DNA of 64,000 bases from Pseudomonas graminis (GTDB taxonomy: Bacteria > Pseudomonadota > Gammaproteobacteria > Pseudomonadales > Pseudomonadaceae). Within the stretch, counting starts at the first letter, position 1. Each line of letters starts with the position of its first letter. The notes under the pieces are model-generated. The model was not told the DNA's origin. It did not search any database and saw only the letters and a list, made by a program, of their open reading frames with translations. A program made the position numbers and the translations under genes. Of this stretch, positions 44,067 through 53,544 are shown one piece after another. The stretch is taken from contig NZ_MDEN01000054.1 in assembly GCF_001705435.1 (NCBI RefSeq), positions 103,245 to 167,244 on the forward strand, read 5' to 3'.

Positions 44067-44277
44067 GCTTGTAAGACCGGCTGTGCAAGACGTGAGCGGG
44101 AAGCAAAAGAGACACGGCAGGAGTCGGTCGAACCGGGTCGTAGATGATCCGGTTTCGCTGCGCTCGTTCCGGTCGATTGAAACCCCTTTTCATGTTCGGC
44201 ACAGACGGTATTGATTGGACGCGCGTTCAGGTGCTGAACGCGTTAAAGACTGCTTGGAGGTCGAATTGGACAAGAAC

Positions 44278-44652
44278 ATGAAAATCCTCATCGTTGATGA
44301 CTTCTCAACGATGCGGCGGATCATAAAAAACCTGTTGCGTGACCTTGGGTTCACCAACACGGCCGAAGCAGATGACGGACTCACCGCATTGCCCATGCTG
44401 CAAAGCGGCGCCTTTGACTTCCTCGTCACTGACTGGAACATGCCGGGCATGTCCGGCATCGACCTGTTGCGTCAGGTGCGTGCCGACGAGCGTCTGCGCA
44501 GTCTGCCGGTGCTGATGGTGACTGCCGAAGCCAAGCGCGAGCAGATCATCGAAGCCGCTCAGGCCGGTGTGAACGGCTACGTGGTGAAGCCGTTCACCGC
44601 GCAAGTGCTCAAAGAAAAAATCGAAAAAATATTTGAGCGCGTCAATAGCTGA
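44278..44652 (+). CDS. cheY: Chemotaxis response regulator CheY
   Basis: Single-domain response regulator that, when phosphorylated by CheA, binds FliM and changes motor rotation. From the ATG at 44278 it has 124 residues, the family length; acidic residues D7 and D8, phosphoacceptor D52 in [10 protein letters not shown], and the K of VVKPF are present. The best ribosome-binding site (TTGGAGG at 44253-44259) fits an in-frame TTG at 44266 better, which would add four residues. Confidence 0.96.
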   Translation: MKILIVDDFSTMRRIIKNLLRDLGFTNTAEADDGLTALPMLQSGAFDFLVTDWNMPGMSGIDLLRQVRADERLRSLPVLMVTAEAKREQIIEAAQAGVNGYVVKPFTAQVLKEKIEKIFERVNS

Positions 44653-44671
44653 TGTCCGCTGCGAGGGCGCT

Positions 44672-45460
44672 ATGGATTCCAAAGATTCGACAATGGGTGA
44701 CTTTGAGTCAACCCTGAAGAAACACGCACAAGAGCTGGTCGCGAGCCTTGAAAAAGGCAAGTTCGGCGACGCCGTGCAACTGATCCATGAGCTTAACCAG
44801 ACCCGCGACCGCGGCCTGTATCAGGAAGTCGGCAAACTGACGCGCGAGCTGCACAGCGCGATCGTCAACTTCCAGATCGACCCGAACATGCCCCAGGCCG
44901 AGGAGGTCTCCCAGATCACCGACGCCACCGAGCGGCTGTCGTACGTGGTCAGGCTGACCGAAAACGCGGCCAACCGGACCATGGACCTGGTGGAGCAGAG
45001 CACGCCGTTGATGCACGGGCTCAGTGATGACGCCAAGGCGTTGAGCGCCGATTGGGGACGCTTCATGCGCCGCGAAATCAGCGCCGAAGAGTTCCGTGAT
45101 CTGGCCCGCCGCGTCGATGTGTTCCTGACCCGCAGCGAGAAAGAGACCACCGAAGTCTCCGCGCATCTGAACGACATTCTGCTGGCTCAGGATTACCAGG
45201 ACCTCACCGGTCAGGTGATCAAGCGCGTGACCACGCTGGTCACCGAAGTCGAGCGCAATCTGCTCAAGCTGGTGCTCATGGCGAGCCAGGTGGACCGCTT
45301 CGCGGGCATCGAGCACGACCAGGAAATGTTCCGTCAGCAAAAAGAACAAGAAAAACTTCACTCCAAGGGTGAAGGTCCGCAGATTCATGCCGATAAACGT
45401 GAAGACGTTGTATCCGGACAGGATGATGTTGACGATCTGCTATCCAGCCTCGGATTCTGA
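44672..45460 (+). CDS. cheZ: Chemotaxis protein phosphatase CheZ
   Basis: CheZ dephosphorylates CheY-P. I start at the ATG at 44672 after GCGAGGGCG, giving 262 residues as in P. aeruginosa; an in-frame upstream start at 44633 lies within cheY. The long helical hairpin and the catalytic ILLAQDYQDLTGQVIKR region are present, and the C-terminal DDVDDLLSSLGF is the CheY-binding peptide. Confidence 0.95.
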   Translation: MDSKDSTMGDFESTLKKHAQELVASLEKGKFGDAVQLIHELNQTRDRGLYQEVGKLTRELHSAIVNFQIDPNMPQAEEVSQITDATERLSYVVRLTENAANRTMDLVEQSTPLMHGLSDDAKALSADWGRFMRREISAEEFRDLARRVDVFLTRSEKETTEVSAHLNDILLAQDYQDLTGQVIKRVTTLVTEVERNLLKLVLMASQVDRFAGIEHDQEMFRQQKEQEKLHSKGEGPQIHADKREDVVSGQDDVDDLLSSLGF

Positions 45461-45604
45461 TTCGGTCATTCTGTCTCGGTCTTCAGGTTTTCTGTGAAAG
45501 TGGCTGCTGGACCCGCGCGCCAATGCTTCGACGAAAGCAATGCGCGCAGGCCGTCAGTGCAGCCTCCGGATCGGTTTGACGGTTAATTTTAGGAGCACCC
45601 CCCA

Positions 45605-47947
45605 ATGAGCTTCGGCGCCGATGAAGAAATCCTTCAGGATTTTCTGGTAGAGGCCGGCGAGATTCTCGAGCTGTTGTCAGAGCAGTTGGTCGAGCTGGAA
45701 AGCCGGCCGGACGATGCGGACCTGCTCAATGCAATTTTTCGCGGTTTTCACACTGTAAAAGGGGGCGCCGGCTTCCTCCAGCTCAATGAGCTGGTTGAAT
45801 GCTGTCACATCGCCGAGAACGTTTTCGACATCCTGCGCAAGGGTGAACGCCGCGTCGACTCGGAGCTCATGGACGTGGTCCTTGAAGCACTCGACACCGT
45901 CAACAGCATGTTCGGTCAAGTGCGCGAGCGCTCCAGCGTTACCCCCGCCACACCTGAATTGCTGGCCGCGCTGGCTCGCCTGGCCGAGCCTGCTTCGCAA
46001 GAGGAAGTGGCTGCAGCCCCGGTGGTCGAAGAGCCGGTGGCAGAAGCGCCGTCCGAAGACATCACCGACCTTGAATTCGAACAGCTTCTGGATTCGCTGA
46101 ACGCCGTCAAGGCGCAAGCGGCGGGCGGTCCTGCACCGGTTGCCTCTGCCCCTGCGGCAGCCGCACCTGTCGCGGCAGCACCGGCGGCAGCGGCTCCCGC
46201 TGCACCGGCGGGCGCTGCGGCCAGCGATGAAATCACCGACGCTGAATTCGAATCACTCCTCGATCAGTTGCATGGCAAAGGCCAGTTCGCCGTCGATGCC
46301 GTGCAACCGCCGGCGGCCGTGACGCCGTCTGCCGCACCGGCCAGTGACGAAATCACTGACGACGAATTTGAGTCGCTGCTGGATCAGTTGCATGGCAAAG
46401 GCTCGTTCTCGCCGGATGCCGTTGGTACTGCTGCTCCTGACGCCGCGGCTCATGCTGCTCCTGCTGCCGCTGCGCCTGCCGCGCCGGTTGCACCTGCGGC
46501 CCCGTCGAAAGCGGCGGCCTCGGACGAAATCACCGACAACGAATTCGAAGACCTGCTGGACCAGTTGCACGGCAAAGGCAAGTTCGAACCTGCGGTGGCC
46601 GCCGCGGCACCGGCTGCGCCTGCTGCACCGGTCAACAAGCCTGAGCCCGTGGCCAAAGCCGAACCCGCCAAACCGACGCCTGCTGCGGCGGCACCGGCCA
46701 AAGCGACGCCTGCCTCTGCGCCTGCTCCGGCGCGTGCTGCTGCTCCGGCGGCCAGCGAAAAACCGCCGGCTGAAGCCGAAACCACCGTGCGCGTCGACAC
46801 CGCGCGGCTGGACGAAATCATGAACATGGTCGGTGAACTGGTGCTGGTGCGTAACCGCCTGGTGCGCCTGGGCGCCAACAGCGCCGATGAAGCCATGTCC
46901 AAGGCCGTGTCCAATCTGGACGTGGTGACTGCTGACCTGCAGACCGCGGTCATGAAGACCCGCATGCAGCCGATCAAGAAAGTGTTCGGTCGCTTCCCGC
47001 GACTGGTTCGCGATCTGGCCCGTCAGCTGAAGAAAGAAATCAGCCTTGAACTGGTGGGTGAAGAAACCGACCTGGACAAAAACCTCGTCGAAGCCCTGGC
47101 CGACCCGCTGGTCCACTTGGTGCGCAACGCGGTCGACCACGGTATCGAGTCGCCTGAAGAGCGCGAGGCGTCGGGCAAGGCCCGGAACGGTCGTGTGATT
47201 CTCTCGGCTGAACAGGAAGGCGATCACATCCTGCTGTCGATTTCCGATGACGGCAAAGGGATGGACCCTGCGGTCCTGCGTGCGATCGCGGTCAAGCGTG
47301 GCGTGATGGACAAGGACGCAGCGGATCGCCTCAGCGACACCGACTGCTACAACCTGATCTTCGCACCGGGCTTCTCGACCAAGACCGAGATTTCCGATGT
47401 GTCCGGGCGTGGCGTGGGCATGGACGTGGTGAAAACCAAGATCTCCCAGCTCAACGGCTCGATCAACATCCATTCGACCAAGGGCCTGGGCTCGAAGATC
47501 GTCATCAAGGTCCCGCTGACCCTGGCGATCATGCCGACGCTGATGGTCATGCTGGGCAATCAGGCCTTCGCGTTCCCGCTGGTCAACGTCAATGAGATCT
47601 TCCACCTGGACCTGTCGACCACCAACGTCGTCGACGGTCAGGAGGTGGTCATCGTCCGCGACAAGGCGCTGCCACTGTTCTACCTCAAGCGATGGCTGGT
47701 CAGTTCGGCGGCTCACGAGGAGCAGCGCGAAGGTCACGTGGTGATCCTGTCGGTCGGCACGCAACGCATCGGCTTCGTGGTGGATCAGTTGGTCGGCCAG
47801 GAAGAAGTGGTCATCAAGCCGCTGGGCAAGATGCTGCAAGGCACGCCGGGCATGTCGGGCGCTACCATCACCGGTGACGGTCGCATTGCACTGATTCTCG
47901 ATGTCCCGAGCATGCTCAAGCGCTACGCGGCACGACGGATTGGTTAG
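45605..47947 (+). CDS. cheA: Chemotaxis histidine kinase CheA with four linker repeats
   Basis: Kinase of the main chemosensory array, 780 residues. P1 (Hpt) has H49 in IFRGFHTVKGGAGF. Between P1 and the dimerisation domain is a long Ala/Pro linker (about 130-390) holding four copies of an acidic motif: EDITDLEFEQLLDSL (151-165), then SDEITDAEFESLLDQLHGKG (207-226) and near-copies starting at 247 and 306. P3 (DTARLDEIMNMVGELVLVRNRL), the HATPase domain (HLVRNAVDHGIE, DDGKGMDP, GRGVGMDVV) and a CheW-like P5 follow. The linker motif resembles the LID segment of Vibrio CheA that binds ParC and ParP, both encoded downstream. Confidence 0.96.
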   Translation: MSFGADEEILQDFLVEAGEILELLSEQLVELESRPDDADLLNAIFRGFHTVKGGAGFLQLNELVECCHIAENVFDILRKGERRVDSELMDVVLEALDTVNSMFGQVRERSSVTPATPELLAALARLAEPASQEEVAAAPVVEEPVAEAPSEDITDLEFEQLLDSLNAVKAQAAGGPAPVASAPAAAAPVAAAPAAAAPAAPAGAAASDEITDAEFESLLDQLHGKGQFAVDAVQPPAAVTPSAAPASDEITDDEFESLLDQLHGKGSFSPDAVGTAAPDAAAHAAPAAAAPAAPVAPAAPSKAAASDEITDNEFEDLLDQLHGKGKFEPAVAAAAPAAPAAPVNKPEPVAKAEPAKPTPAAAAPAKATPASAPAPARAAAPAASEKPPAEAETTVRVDTARLDEIMNMVGELVLVRNRLVRLGANSADEAMSKAVSNLDVVTADLQTAVMKTRMQPIKKVFGRFPRLVRDLARQLKKEISLELVGEETDLDKNLVEALADPLVHLVRNAVDHGIESPEEREASGKARNGRVILSAEQEGDHILLSISDDGKGMDPAVLRAIAVKRGVMDKDAADRLSDTDCYNLIFAPGFSTKTEISDVSGRGVGMDVVKTKISQLNGSINIHSTKGLGSKIVIKVPLTLAIMPTLMVMLGNQAFAFPLVNVNEIFHLDLSTTNVVDGQEVVIVRDKALPLFYLKRWLVSSAAHEEQREGHVVILSVGTQRIGFVVDQLVGQEEVVIKPLGKMLQGTPGMSGATITGDGRIALILDVPSMLKRYAARRIG

Positions 47948-47983
47948 GCAGGATCGGCTTAGGCAGGCGGCTTTCGATGTTCT

Positions 47984-48151
47984 GTAGGACCGCTTCAGCC
48001 GGGAAGAGGGCAGGGTGAACACCCTCGATTTTGTGGTGTGAAACCCGACGCCTTCTCAGTAGGACCGGCTTTAGCCGGGAAAGGGCCGGTATGAACACTG
48101 TGGATGTATCGGTGTGAAACCCGACGCCTTCCCGGCTAAAGCCGGTCCTAC
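47984..48151. repeat. REP cluster between cheA and cheB
   Basis: Three GGACCGGCTTTAGCCGGGA-family cores: a degenerate one near 47984, one near 48060, and an inverted one ending at 48151; an AAACCCGACGCCTTC block occurs twice. No gene is seen in 47948-48282. Confidence 0.88.
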
Positions 48152-48239
48152 AAATAGACCCGGTCCTGTTTCAAGCGCGAAAACCGGTCTCACTGGCCTG
48201 TCCCGTATCGCCAATGTGACCCAAGCTACGTGATTCAGG

Positions 48240-48266
48240 GCGCGCCGACCCTCAGGGGTGGCGCGC
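48240..48266 (+). other. Stem-loop just before cheB
   Basis: GCGCGCC (48240-48246) pairs with GGCGCGC (48260-48266), with inner ACCC/GGGT pairs. No T run follows, so it is more likely a processing or stabilising structure than a terminator. It ends 8 bp before the GGAG of cheB. Confidence 0.5.
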
Positions 48267-48282
48267 GCTCTTTGGAGTGTTT

Positions 48283-49455
48283 ATGGCAGTCAAGGTTCTC
48301 GTCGTGGACGACTCGGGTTTTTTCCGACGTCGTGTTTCGGAAATTCTCTCTTCAGATCCCACGATTCAGGTGGTCGGTACCGCCACCAATGGCAAGGAAG
48401 CCATTGAACAAGCCCTGGCCCTCAAGCCCGACGTGATCACCATGGACTACGAAATGCCGATGATGGATGGCATTACCGCGGTCCGTCACATCATGCAGCG
48501 CTGCCCGACCCCGGTGTTGATGTTCTCCTCCCTGACCCACGAAGGCGCCCGAGTCACCCTCGATGCGCTGGACGCTGGCGCCGTGGATTTCCTGCCGAAA
48601 AACTTCGAAGACATCTCGCGCAACCCCGAGAAGGTCAAACAGATGCTGTGCGAGAAAGTACACAGCATTTCCCGCAGCAACCGTCGTTTCGGTGGTTACA
48701 CCAGCACGCCTGCCGCAACGCCGGCAGCGGTACCTTCCGCCTCAACGCCGGCACCGCGCAGCACGTCTGCCGCACCGAGCCCGTCACGTTCGGCGCCAGC
48801 CCCTGCGCCTGCACGTACAGCCGCGCCAGCGCCGCAGCATCATGCACCGGCGTCCCATCACCACGCGCCGACGTCGGCTGCGCCCAAGCGCAAAGCCTAC
48901 AAACTGGTCGCGATCGGCACGTCCACCGGTGGCCCGGTGGCCTTGCAGCGGGTGCTGACCCAACTGCCGGCCAACTTCCCGGCGCCCATCGTGCTGATCC
49001 AGCACATGCCGGCCGCGTTCACCAAAGCCTTCGCCGAGCGCCTCGACAAGCTCTGCCGCATCAGCGTTAAAGAAGCCGAGGACGGCGACATCCTGCGTCC
49101 CGGTCTGGCACTGCTGGCCCCGGGTGGCAAACAGATGATGGTCGACGGTCGCGGCGCGGTGAAAATCCTGCCGGGCGACGAGCGCCTGAACTACAAGCCG
49201 TGCGTCGACATCACCTTCGGCTCGGCGGCGAAATCCTACAGTGACAAAGTCCTCGCCGTCGTCCTCACCGGGATGGGCGCTGACGGCCGTGAAGGCGCGC
49301 GTCTGCTCAAGCAGAGCGGCAGCCAGATCTGGGCGCAGGACGAAGCCAGCTGCGTGATCTACGGCATGCCCATGGCGATCGTCAAAGCCGAACTGGCCGA
49401 CGCCGTTTACAGCCTCGACGACATCGGGCGCCACCTGGTGGAGGCCTGCAGCTGA
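48283..49455 (+). CDS. cheB: Chemotaxis response regulator protein-glutamate methylesterase CheB
   Basis: CheB demethylates and deamidates chemoreceptors. From the ATG at 48283 it has 390 residues: a receiver domain with D55 in [13 protein letters not shown], an Ala/Pro/His-rich linker (about 137-205, with [11 protein letters not shown]), and the methylesterase domain with catalytic S214 (GTSTGG), H241 (IQHMPA) and D334 (GMGADGREG). An in-frame GTG at 48277 is rejected because GGAG then lies at the start codon. The stop overlaps motC by 1 nt. Confidence 0.96.
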   Translation: MAVKVLVVDDSGFFRRRVSEILSSDPTIQVVGTATNGKEAIEQALALKPDVITMDYEMPMMDGITAVRHIMQRCPTPVLMFSSLTHEGARVTLDALDAGAVDFLPKNFEDISRNPEKVKQMLCEKVHSISRSNRRFGGYTSTPAATPAAVPSASTPAPRSTSAAPSPSRSAPAPAPARTAAPAPQHHAPASHHHAPTSAAPKRKAYKLVAIGTSTGGPVALQRVLTQLPANFPAPIVLIQHMPAAFTKAFAERLDKLCRISVKEAEDGDILRPGLALLAPGGKQMMVDGRGAVKILPGDERLNYKPCVDITFGSAAKSYSDKVLAVVLTGMGADGREGARLLKQSGSQIWAQDEASCVIYGMPMAIVKAELADAVYSLDDIGRHLVEACS

Positions 49456-50195
49456 TGGATGTCTTGACGCTGATAGGGATCATCCTGGCGTTCGTCGCGA
49501 TCATTGGCGGCAACTTCCTGGAAGGCGGGCATCTGGGCGCCTTGCTCAACGGCCCGGCCGCGCTGATCGTGCTTGGCGGTACGCTGGCGGCCTGCCTGGT
49601 GCAGACGCCCATGAGCGCGTTCAAACGGGCGATGCAGATCTTCATCTGGATTCTGTTTCCGCCACGCATCGACCTGGCCGGCGGCATTGATCGCGTCGTG
49701 TCCTGGAGTCTCACTGCGCGCAAAGAGGGCCTGCTGGGCCTCGAAGCCGTGGCGGACTCGGAGCCCGATGCCTATTCACGCAAAGGCCTGCAACTGCTGG
49801 TCGACGGCGCTGAACCGGCGGCCATTCGCGGCATTCTGGAAGTGGACTTCATCACCCAGGAAAGTCGCGACATTCAGGCCGCGAAGGTGTACGAAAGCAT
49901 GGGCGGCTATGCGCCCACGATAGGCATCATCGGCGCCGTCATGGGCCTGATCCATGTGATGGGCAACCTGGCCGACCCCAATCAACTGGGCAGCGGTATC
50001 GCTGTGGCGTTTATTGCCACCATTTATGGCGTAGCGTCCGCCAACCTGTTTCTTCTGCCGGTGGCGAACAAGCTCAAGGCCGTGGCGATCCGCCAGTCGC
50101 GCTACCGCGAAATGCTCCTCGAAGGCCTGCTCTCGATTGCCGAAGGCGAGAACCCGCGCTCGATCGAACTGAAGCTGCAAGGCTTCATGGAGTGA
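49455..50195 (+). CDS. motC: Flagellar motor stator protein MotC (MotA family)
   Basis: MotA-like stator subunit, 246 residues, of the second stator set of Pseudomonas (MotCD, PA1460-PA1461 in P. aeruginosa), important for swarming. Four membrane helices are predicted (LIGIILAFVAIIGGNFLEGG; GPAALIVLGGTLAACLV; PTIGIIGAVMGLIHVM; GSGIAVAFIATIYGVASANLFLLPVANKL). It is coupled to cheB and followed by motD after 7 bp. Confidence 0.96.
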   Translation: MDVLTLIGIILAFVAIIGGNFLEGGHLGALLNGPAALIVLGGTLAACLVQTPMSAFKRAMQIFIWILFPPRIDLAGGIDRVVSWSLTARKEGLLGLEAVADSEPDAYSRKGLQLLVDGAEPAAIRGILEVDFITQESRDIQAAKVYESMGGYAPTIGIIGAVMGLIHVMGNLADPNQLGSGIAVAFIATIYGVASANLFLLPVANKLKAVAIRQSRYREMLLEGLLSIAEGENPRSIELKLQGFME

Positions 50196-50202
50196 TGGAC
50201 TG

Positions 50203-51084
50203 ATGGCCCGCCGACGTCGCCACGAAGAGCACGAAAATCACGAACGCTGGCTGGTGTCCTACGCGGATTTCATCACCTTGCTGTTCGCTTTTTTCGTGGT
50301 CATGTATTCCATCTCGTCGCTGAACGAAGGCAAATACAAGGTGCTCTCCGAGGCGCTTGTCGGGGTCTTCAATGAGCCTGAGCGCAGTGTCAGGCCGATC
50401 CCCATCGGCGAGCAGAAACCGCAGACCGTACGACCCGCCGACCCGCTGGTTCAGGACAGCGACCAGACCGACGCCGCCCTGGGTCAGGCTGCGGACGACC
50501 CGCTGAAATCGATTGCCGATGACGTCAACGCGGCGTTCGGTGACCTGATCGCTTCCAAGCAGATGACCGTGCGTGGCAACGAGCTGTGGATCGAGATCGA
50601 GCTCAATTCCAGCCTGCTGTTCGGCAGCGGCGATGCGATGCCGAGCAATCAGGCGTTCGACCTGATCGACAAGGTCGCGAAAATCATCAAGCCGTTCGAC
50701 AACCCCGTACACGTCGAAGGCTTCACCGATAACCAGCCGATCAACACCGGGCAGTTCCCGACCAACTGGGAGCTGTCGTCGGCGCGCTCATCGAGCATCG
50801 TGCGCATGCTGGCCATGGACGGGATCAACCCGGCGCGGCTGGCCTCGGTCGGTTACGGCGAATTTCAGCCGCTGACCTCCAACGCCACCGCTGACGGCCG
50901 CGCGCGCAACCGCCGCGTGGTGCTGGTGATCTCGCGCAACCTGGACGTGCGCCGCAGCCTCACGGGCTCGGGCACCACGGCCAATGCAAAACCGGATGCT
51001 GCGCTGCGCCGTGCTGGCACACAAACTGCACCGGTCCCGGCCAAGCCGCCGCAAGGCGTCAAATCTTCGTCATCTGCCCCTTAA
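50203..51084 (+). CDS. motD: Flagellar motor stator protein MotD (MotB family)
   Basis: MotB-like stator subunit, 293 residues. One membrane helix near the N-terminus contains the proton-carrying Asp in WLVSYADFITLLFAFFVVMYSIS. A linker and an OmpA-like peptidoglycan-binding domain follow (VEGFTDNQPINTGQFPTNWELSSARSSSIVRML and GYGEFQPL, ARNRRVVLVISR). The C-terminal 50 residues are an Ala/Pro-rich tail. Confidence 0.96.
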   Translation: MARRRRHEEHENHERWLVSYADFITLLFAFFVVMYSISSLNEGKYKVLSEALVGVFNEPERSVRPIPIGEQKPQTVRPADPLVQDSDQTDAALGQAADDPLKSIADDVNAAFGDLIASKQMTVRGNELWIEIELNSSLLFGSGDAMPSNQAFDLIDKVAKIIKPFDNPVHVEGFTDNQPINTGQFPTNWELSSARSSSIVRMLAMDGINPARLASVGYGEFQPLTSNATADGRARNRRVVLVISRNLDVRRSLTGSGTTANAKPDAALRRAGTQTAPVPAKPPQGVKSSSSAP

Positions 51085-51121
51085 ACCCGGTCGTCGCTTT
51101 GGTCGGGGGGAAAACGAGTAC

Positions 51122-51910
51122 ATGAGAGTCTGGGCAGTAGCCAATCAGAAAGGCGGGGTCGGCAAGACCACCACCTCCATCGCTTTAGCCGGCTTGCTGG
51201 CAGAGGCGGGCAAGCGCGTGGTCGTGGTGGATCTCGATCCCCATGGCTCGATGACCAGCTATTTCGGGCAAGATCCCGATACGCTGGAACACAGCAGCTT
51301 CGACCTGTTCCTCAACAAGGGCGTGGTGCCTGAAGGGTTGCCTGGCCAGCTGCTGCTGCCGACCAGTGACAAGCGTATTTCCCTGCTGCCGTCGAGCACC
51401 GCGCTGGCCACCCTTGAGCGCCAGTCGCCGGGGCAGAGCGGCCTGGGGCTGGTGATTGCCAAGAGTCTGGCGCAGCTGTGGCAGGACTTCGATTACGCGA
51501 TCATCGACAGCCCGCCGTTGCTCGGCGTGTTGATGGTCAACGCCCTGGCGGCGAGCCAGCAACTGGCGATCCCGGTGCAGACTGAATTCCTGGCGGTGAA
51601 GGGCCTGGAGCGGATGGTCAATACGCTGGCGATGATCAATCGTTCGCGCAAGGTGCCGCTGCCGTACACCATCGTCCCGACGCTGTTCGACCGCCGCACC
51701 CAGGCGTCAATGAGCACCCTCAAGCTGCTGCGTGACAGTTACCCGGACCACGTCTGGAATGCGTTCATTCCGGTGGACACGCGGTTGCGCGATGCCAGCC
51801 GCGCCGGCGTGACGCCTTCGCAGTTCGACAACAAGAGCCGTGGCGTGCTGGCCTACCGCGCGTTGCTCAAACACATGCTCACCGAACAGCTTGTCGGGCA
51901 GGTGGCCTGA
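51122..51910 (+). CDS. parC: ParA-family ATPase ParC (chemosensory array positioning)
   Basis: A ParA/MinD-like ATPase of 262 residues, start ATG at 51122; the frame back to 50984 is within motD. The deviant Walker A NQKGGVGKTTTS begins at residue 8, followed by VVVDLDPHGSMTSYFG and IIDSPPLLGVLMVNAL. In Vibrio and Pseudomonas the ParA-like protein encoded between motD and cheW, called ParC, anchors chemosensory arrays at the pole. Confidence 0.92.
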   Translation: MRVWAVANQKGGVGKTTTSIALAGLLAEAGKRVVVVDLDPHGSMTSYFGQDPDTLEHSSFDLFLNKGVVPEGLPGQLLLPTSDKRISLLPSSTALATLERQSPGQSGLGLVIAKSLAQLWQDFDYAIIDSPPLLGVLMVNALAASQQLAIPVQTEFLAVKGLERMVNTLAMINRSRKVPLPYTIVPTLFDRRTQASMSTLKLLRDSYPDHVWNAFIPVDTRLRDASRAGVTPSQFDNKSRGVLAYRALLKHMLTEQLVGQVA

Positions 51911-51952
51911 GTGTCCGCTGATCATTATTTGTCGAGCGGCGCGTCTGCACGC

Positions 51953-51980
51953 TCAAGTCCATCGGCTATGCAGCCGATAT
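51953..51980 (+). promoter_or_regulatory. Possible sigma-28 promoter of parP
   Basis: TCAA (51953-51956), a 16-nt spacer, then GCCGATAT (51973-51980). The -10 matches seven of eight consensus bases, but the spacer is one longer than in the flagellin promoters. Confidence 0.4.
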
Positions 51981-52023
51981 CTGTTTCAGGCGGCAATCGC
52001 ATCACTACTTTTCGGGCTCCCGT

Positions 52024-52980
52024 ATGAACCGCCCCCTGGACATCGCTACACGACCACAACTGGCGCTGCAGAACTACCTTGACGCGTTGCTGTTTGACGC
52101 GACCGAGGAGCTGCAGGTCGTCGAGTCCGTCGATGAATTTCAAGCGGCCGTGCTCGAAGAGCAGGCCCATGACGCACGCATGCGTTCCGCGGTAGCGGCG
52201 GCTGTGGCTGCCGCGTTGCCCCCTGCGCTGCCGGCGTCCCAGCCTGCTCCGATGAGCCGGCCTGCGCCGGTGTCGCTGGCCTATACCGCTCAGCCTGAAC
52301 CGGCCGCCGCGCGGGTGATGGAACGACCCGTGGTAATGCCACCGGTGATTCTGCCGCCGGTCATCATGCCGGAGGTCGAGCCTGCGGTTGAGAGCCCGGC
52401 CCTTGAGGCCCGGGTGGTGGAAGAACCACCAGTGGCCCTGGTCGAGCCGGTGGTTGACGTGCATCTGTCTGCCCAGCGCACACCGACGCCTCCGCCCACC
52501 GGCGACGAGCGCCCGGCCTGGGCGGCCGAGCCGTTCGAATGCCTGCTGTTCGACGTCGCCGGTCTGACCCTCGCGGTGCCGCTGGTGTGTCTGGGTTCGA
52601 TTTACCCACTGGCGGGCCATGATCTGACGCCGCTGTTCGGCCAGCCGGACTGGTTCCTCGGGATCCTGCCCAGCCAGGCGGGCAACCTGAAGGTACTGGA
52701 CACCGCGCGCTGGATCATGCCGGACCGGTACCGCGACGATTTCCGTCAGGGCCTGCAATACGTGATCTCGGTTCAGGGCTATGAATGGGGGCTGGCAGTG
52801 CACCAAGTCAGCCGCTCGTTGCGCCTGGACCCCAATGAAATCAAATGGCGCACCCACCGTGGTCAGCGGCCTTGGCTTGCCGGGACGGTGATCGAGCACA
52901 TGTGTGCGCTGCTGGACGTTTCCGAGCTGGCCGAGCTGATCGCCAGTGGCGCGGTCAAGCACATGCACACGCGCAAATAG
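52024..52980 (+). CDS. parP: CheW-domain protein ParP
   Basis: A 318-residue protein with a Pro/Val/Ala-rich N-terminal half and a CheW-like C-terminal domain (about 170-318: FECLLFDVAGLTLAVPLVCLGSIYPL, GQPDWFLGILPSQAGNLKVLDTARWIMP, GQRPWLAGTVIEHMCALLDVSELAELI). Its position after parC and the domain order identify it as ParP, whose AIF domain joins CheA and chemoreceptors and links the array to ParC. The CheA linker repeats are the expected partner. Confidence 0.9.
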   Translation: MNRPLDIATRPQLALQNYLDALLFDATEELQVVESVDEFQAAVLEEQAHDARMRSAVAAAVAAALPPALPASQPAPMSRPAPVSLAYTAQPEPAAARVMERPVVMPPVILPPVIMPEVEPAVESPALEARVVEEPPVALVEPVVDVHLSAQRTPTPPPTGDERPAWAAEPFECLLFDVAGLTLAVPLVCLGSIYPLAGHDLTPLFGQPDWFLGILPSQAGNLKVLDTARWIMPDRYRDDFRQGLQYVISVQGYEWGLAVHQVSRSLRLDPNEIKWRTHRGQRPWLAGTVIEHMCALLDVSELAELIASGAVKHMHTRK

Positions 52981-53064
52981 CATCAGTCATCACGCACATC
53001 ACATAAACACAGGCCGGCGTACGAATCGTCGACCGCACGGCACAACACGCAAGGGGTTAGGGGT

Positions 53065-53544
53065 ATGAAGAAGTCGTCAGCACAGGGTTCCGAAGATCCG
53101 ATTCTGCAATGGGTCACCTTCCGCCTGGACAACGAGTCGTATGGCATCAACGTGATGCAGGTTCAGGAAGTGCTGCGCTACACCGAGATCGCACCGGTCC
53201 CGGGCGCGCCAAGCTACGTGCTGGGGATCATCAACCTGCGCGGCAACGTCGTCACTGTCATCGATACCCGTCAGCGCTTTGGTCTGCCGCCGGTTGAAGT
53301 CAGCGACAACACGCGTATCGTGATCATCGAGGCCGACAAGCAAGTGGTCGGGATCCTGGTCGATAGCGTGGCTGAAGTGGTTTACCTGCGTCAGTCGGAA
53401 GTCGAAACCGCGCCGAACGTGGGCAACGACGAATCCGCCAAATTCATCCAGGGCGTGTGCAACAAGAACGGCGAACTGCTGATCCTCGTGGAACTGGACA
53501 AGATGATGTCCGAGGAAGAGTGGTCCGAGCTGGAGAACATCTGA
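53065..53544 (+). CDS. cheW: Chemotaxis coupling protein CheW
   Basis: CheW bridges chemoreceptors and CheA. The 159 residues hold a full CheW domain: WVTFRLDNESYGINVMQVQEVL, TEIAPVPGAPSYVLGIINLRGNVVTVIDTR, and VVGILVDSVAEVVYL. An AAGGGGTTAGGGGT stretch precedes the ATG. The next gene begins directly at the stop. Confidence 0.97.
   Translation: MKKSSAQGSEDPILQWVTFRLDNESYGINVMQVQEVLRYTEIAPVPGAPSYVLGIINLRGNVVTVIDTRQRFGLPPVEVSDNTRIVIIEADKQVVGILVDSVAEVVYLRQSEVETAPNVGNDESAKFIQGVCNKNGELLILVELDKMMSEEEWSELENI

Noticed and set aside
48240..48266. A rho-independent terminator before cheB.
   Set aside because: The stem is strong but no T run follows, so I list it only as a stem-loop.
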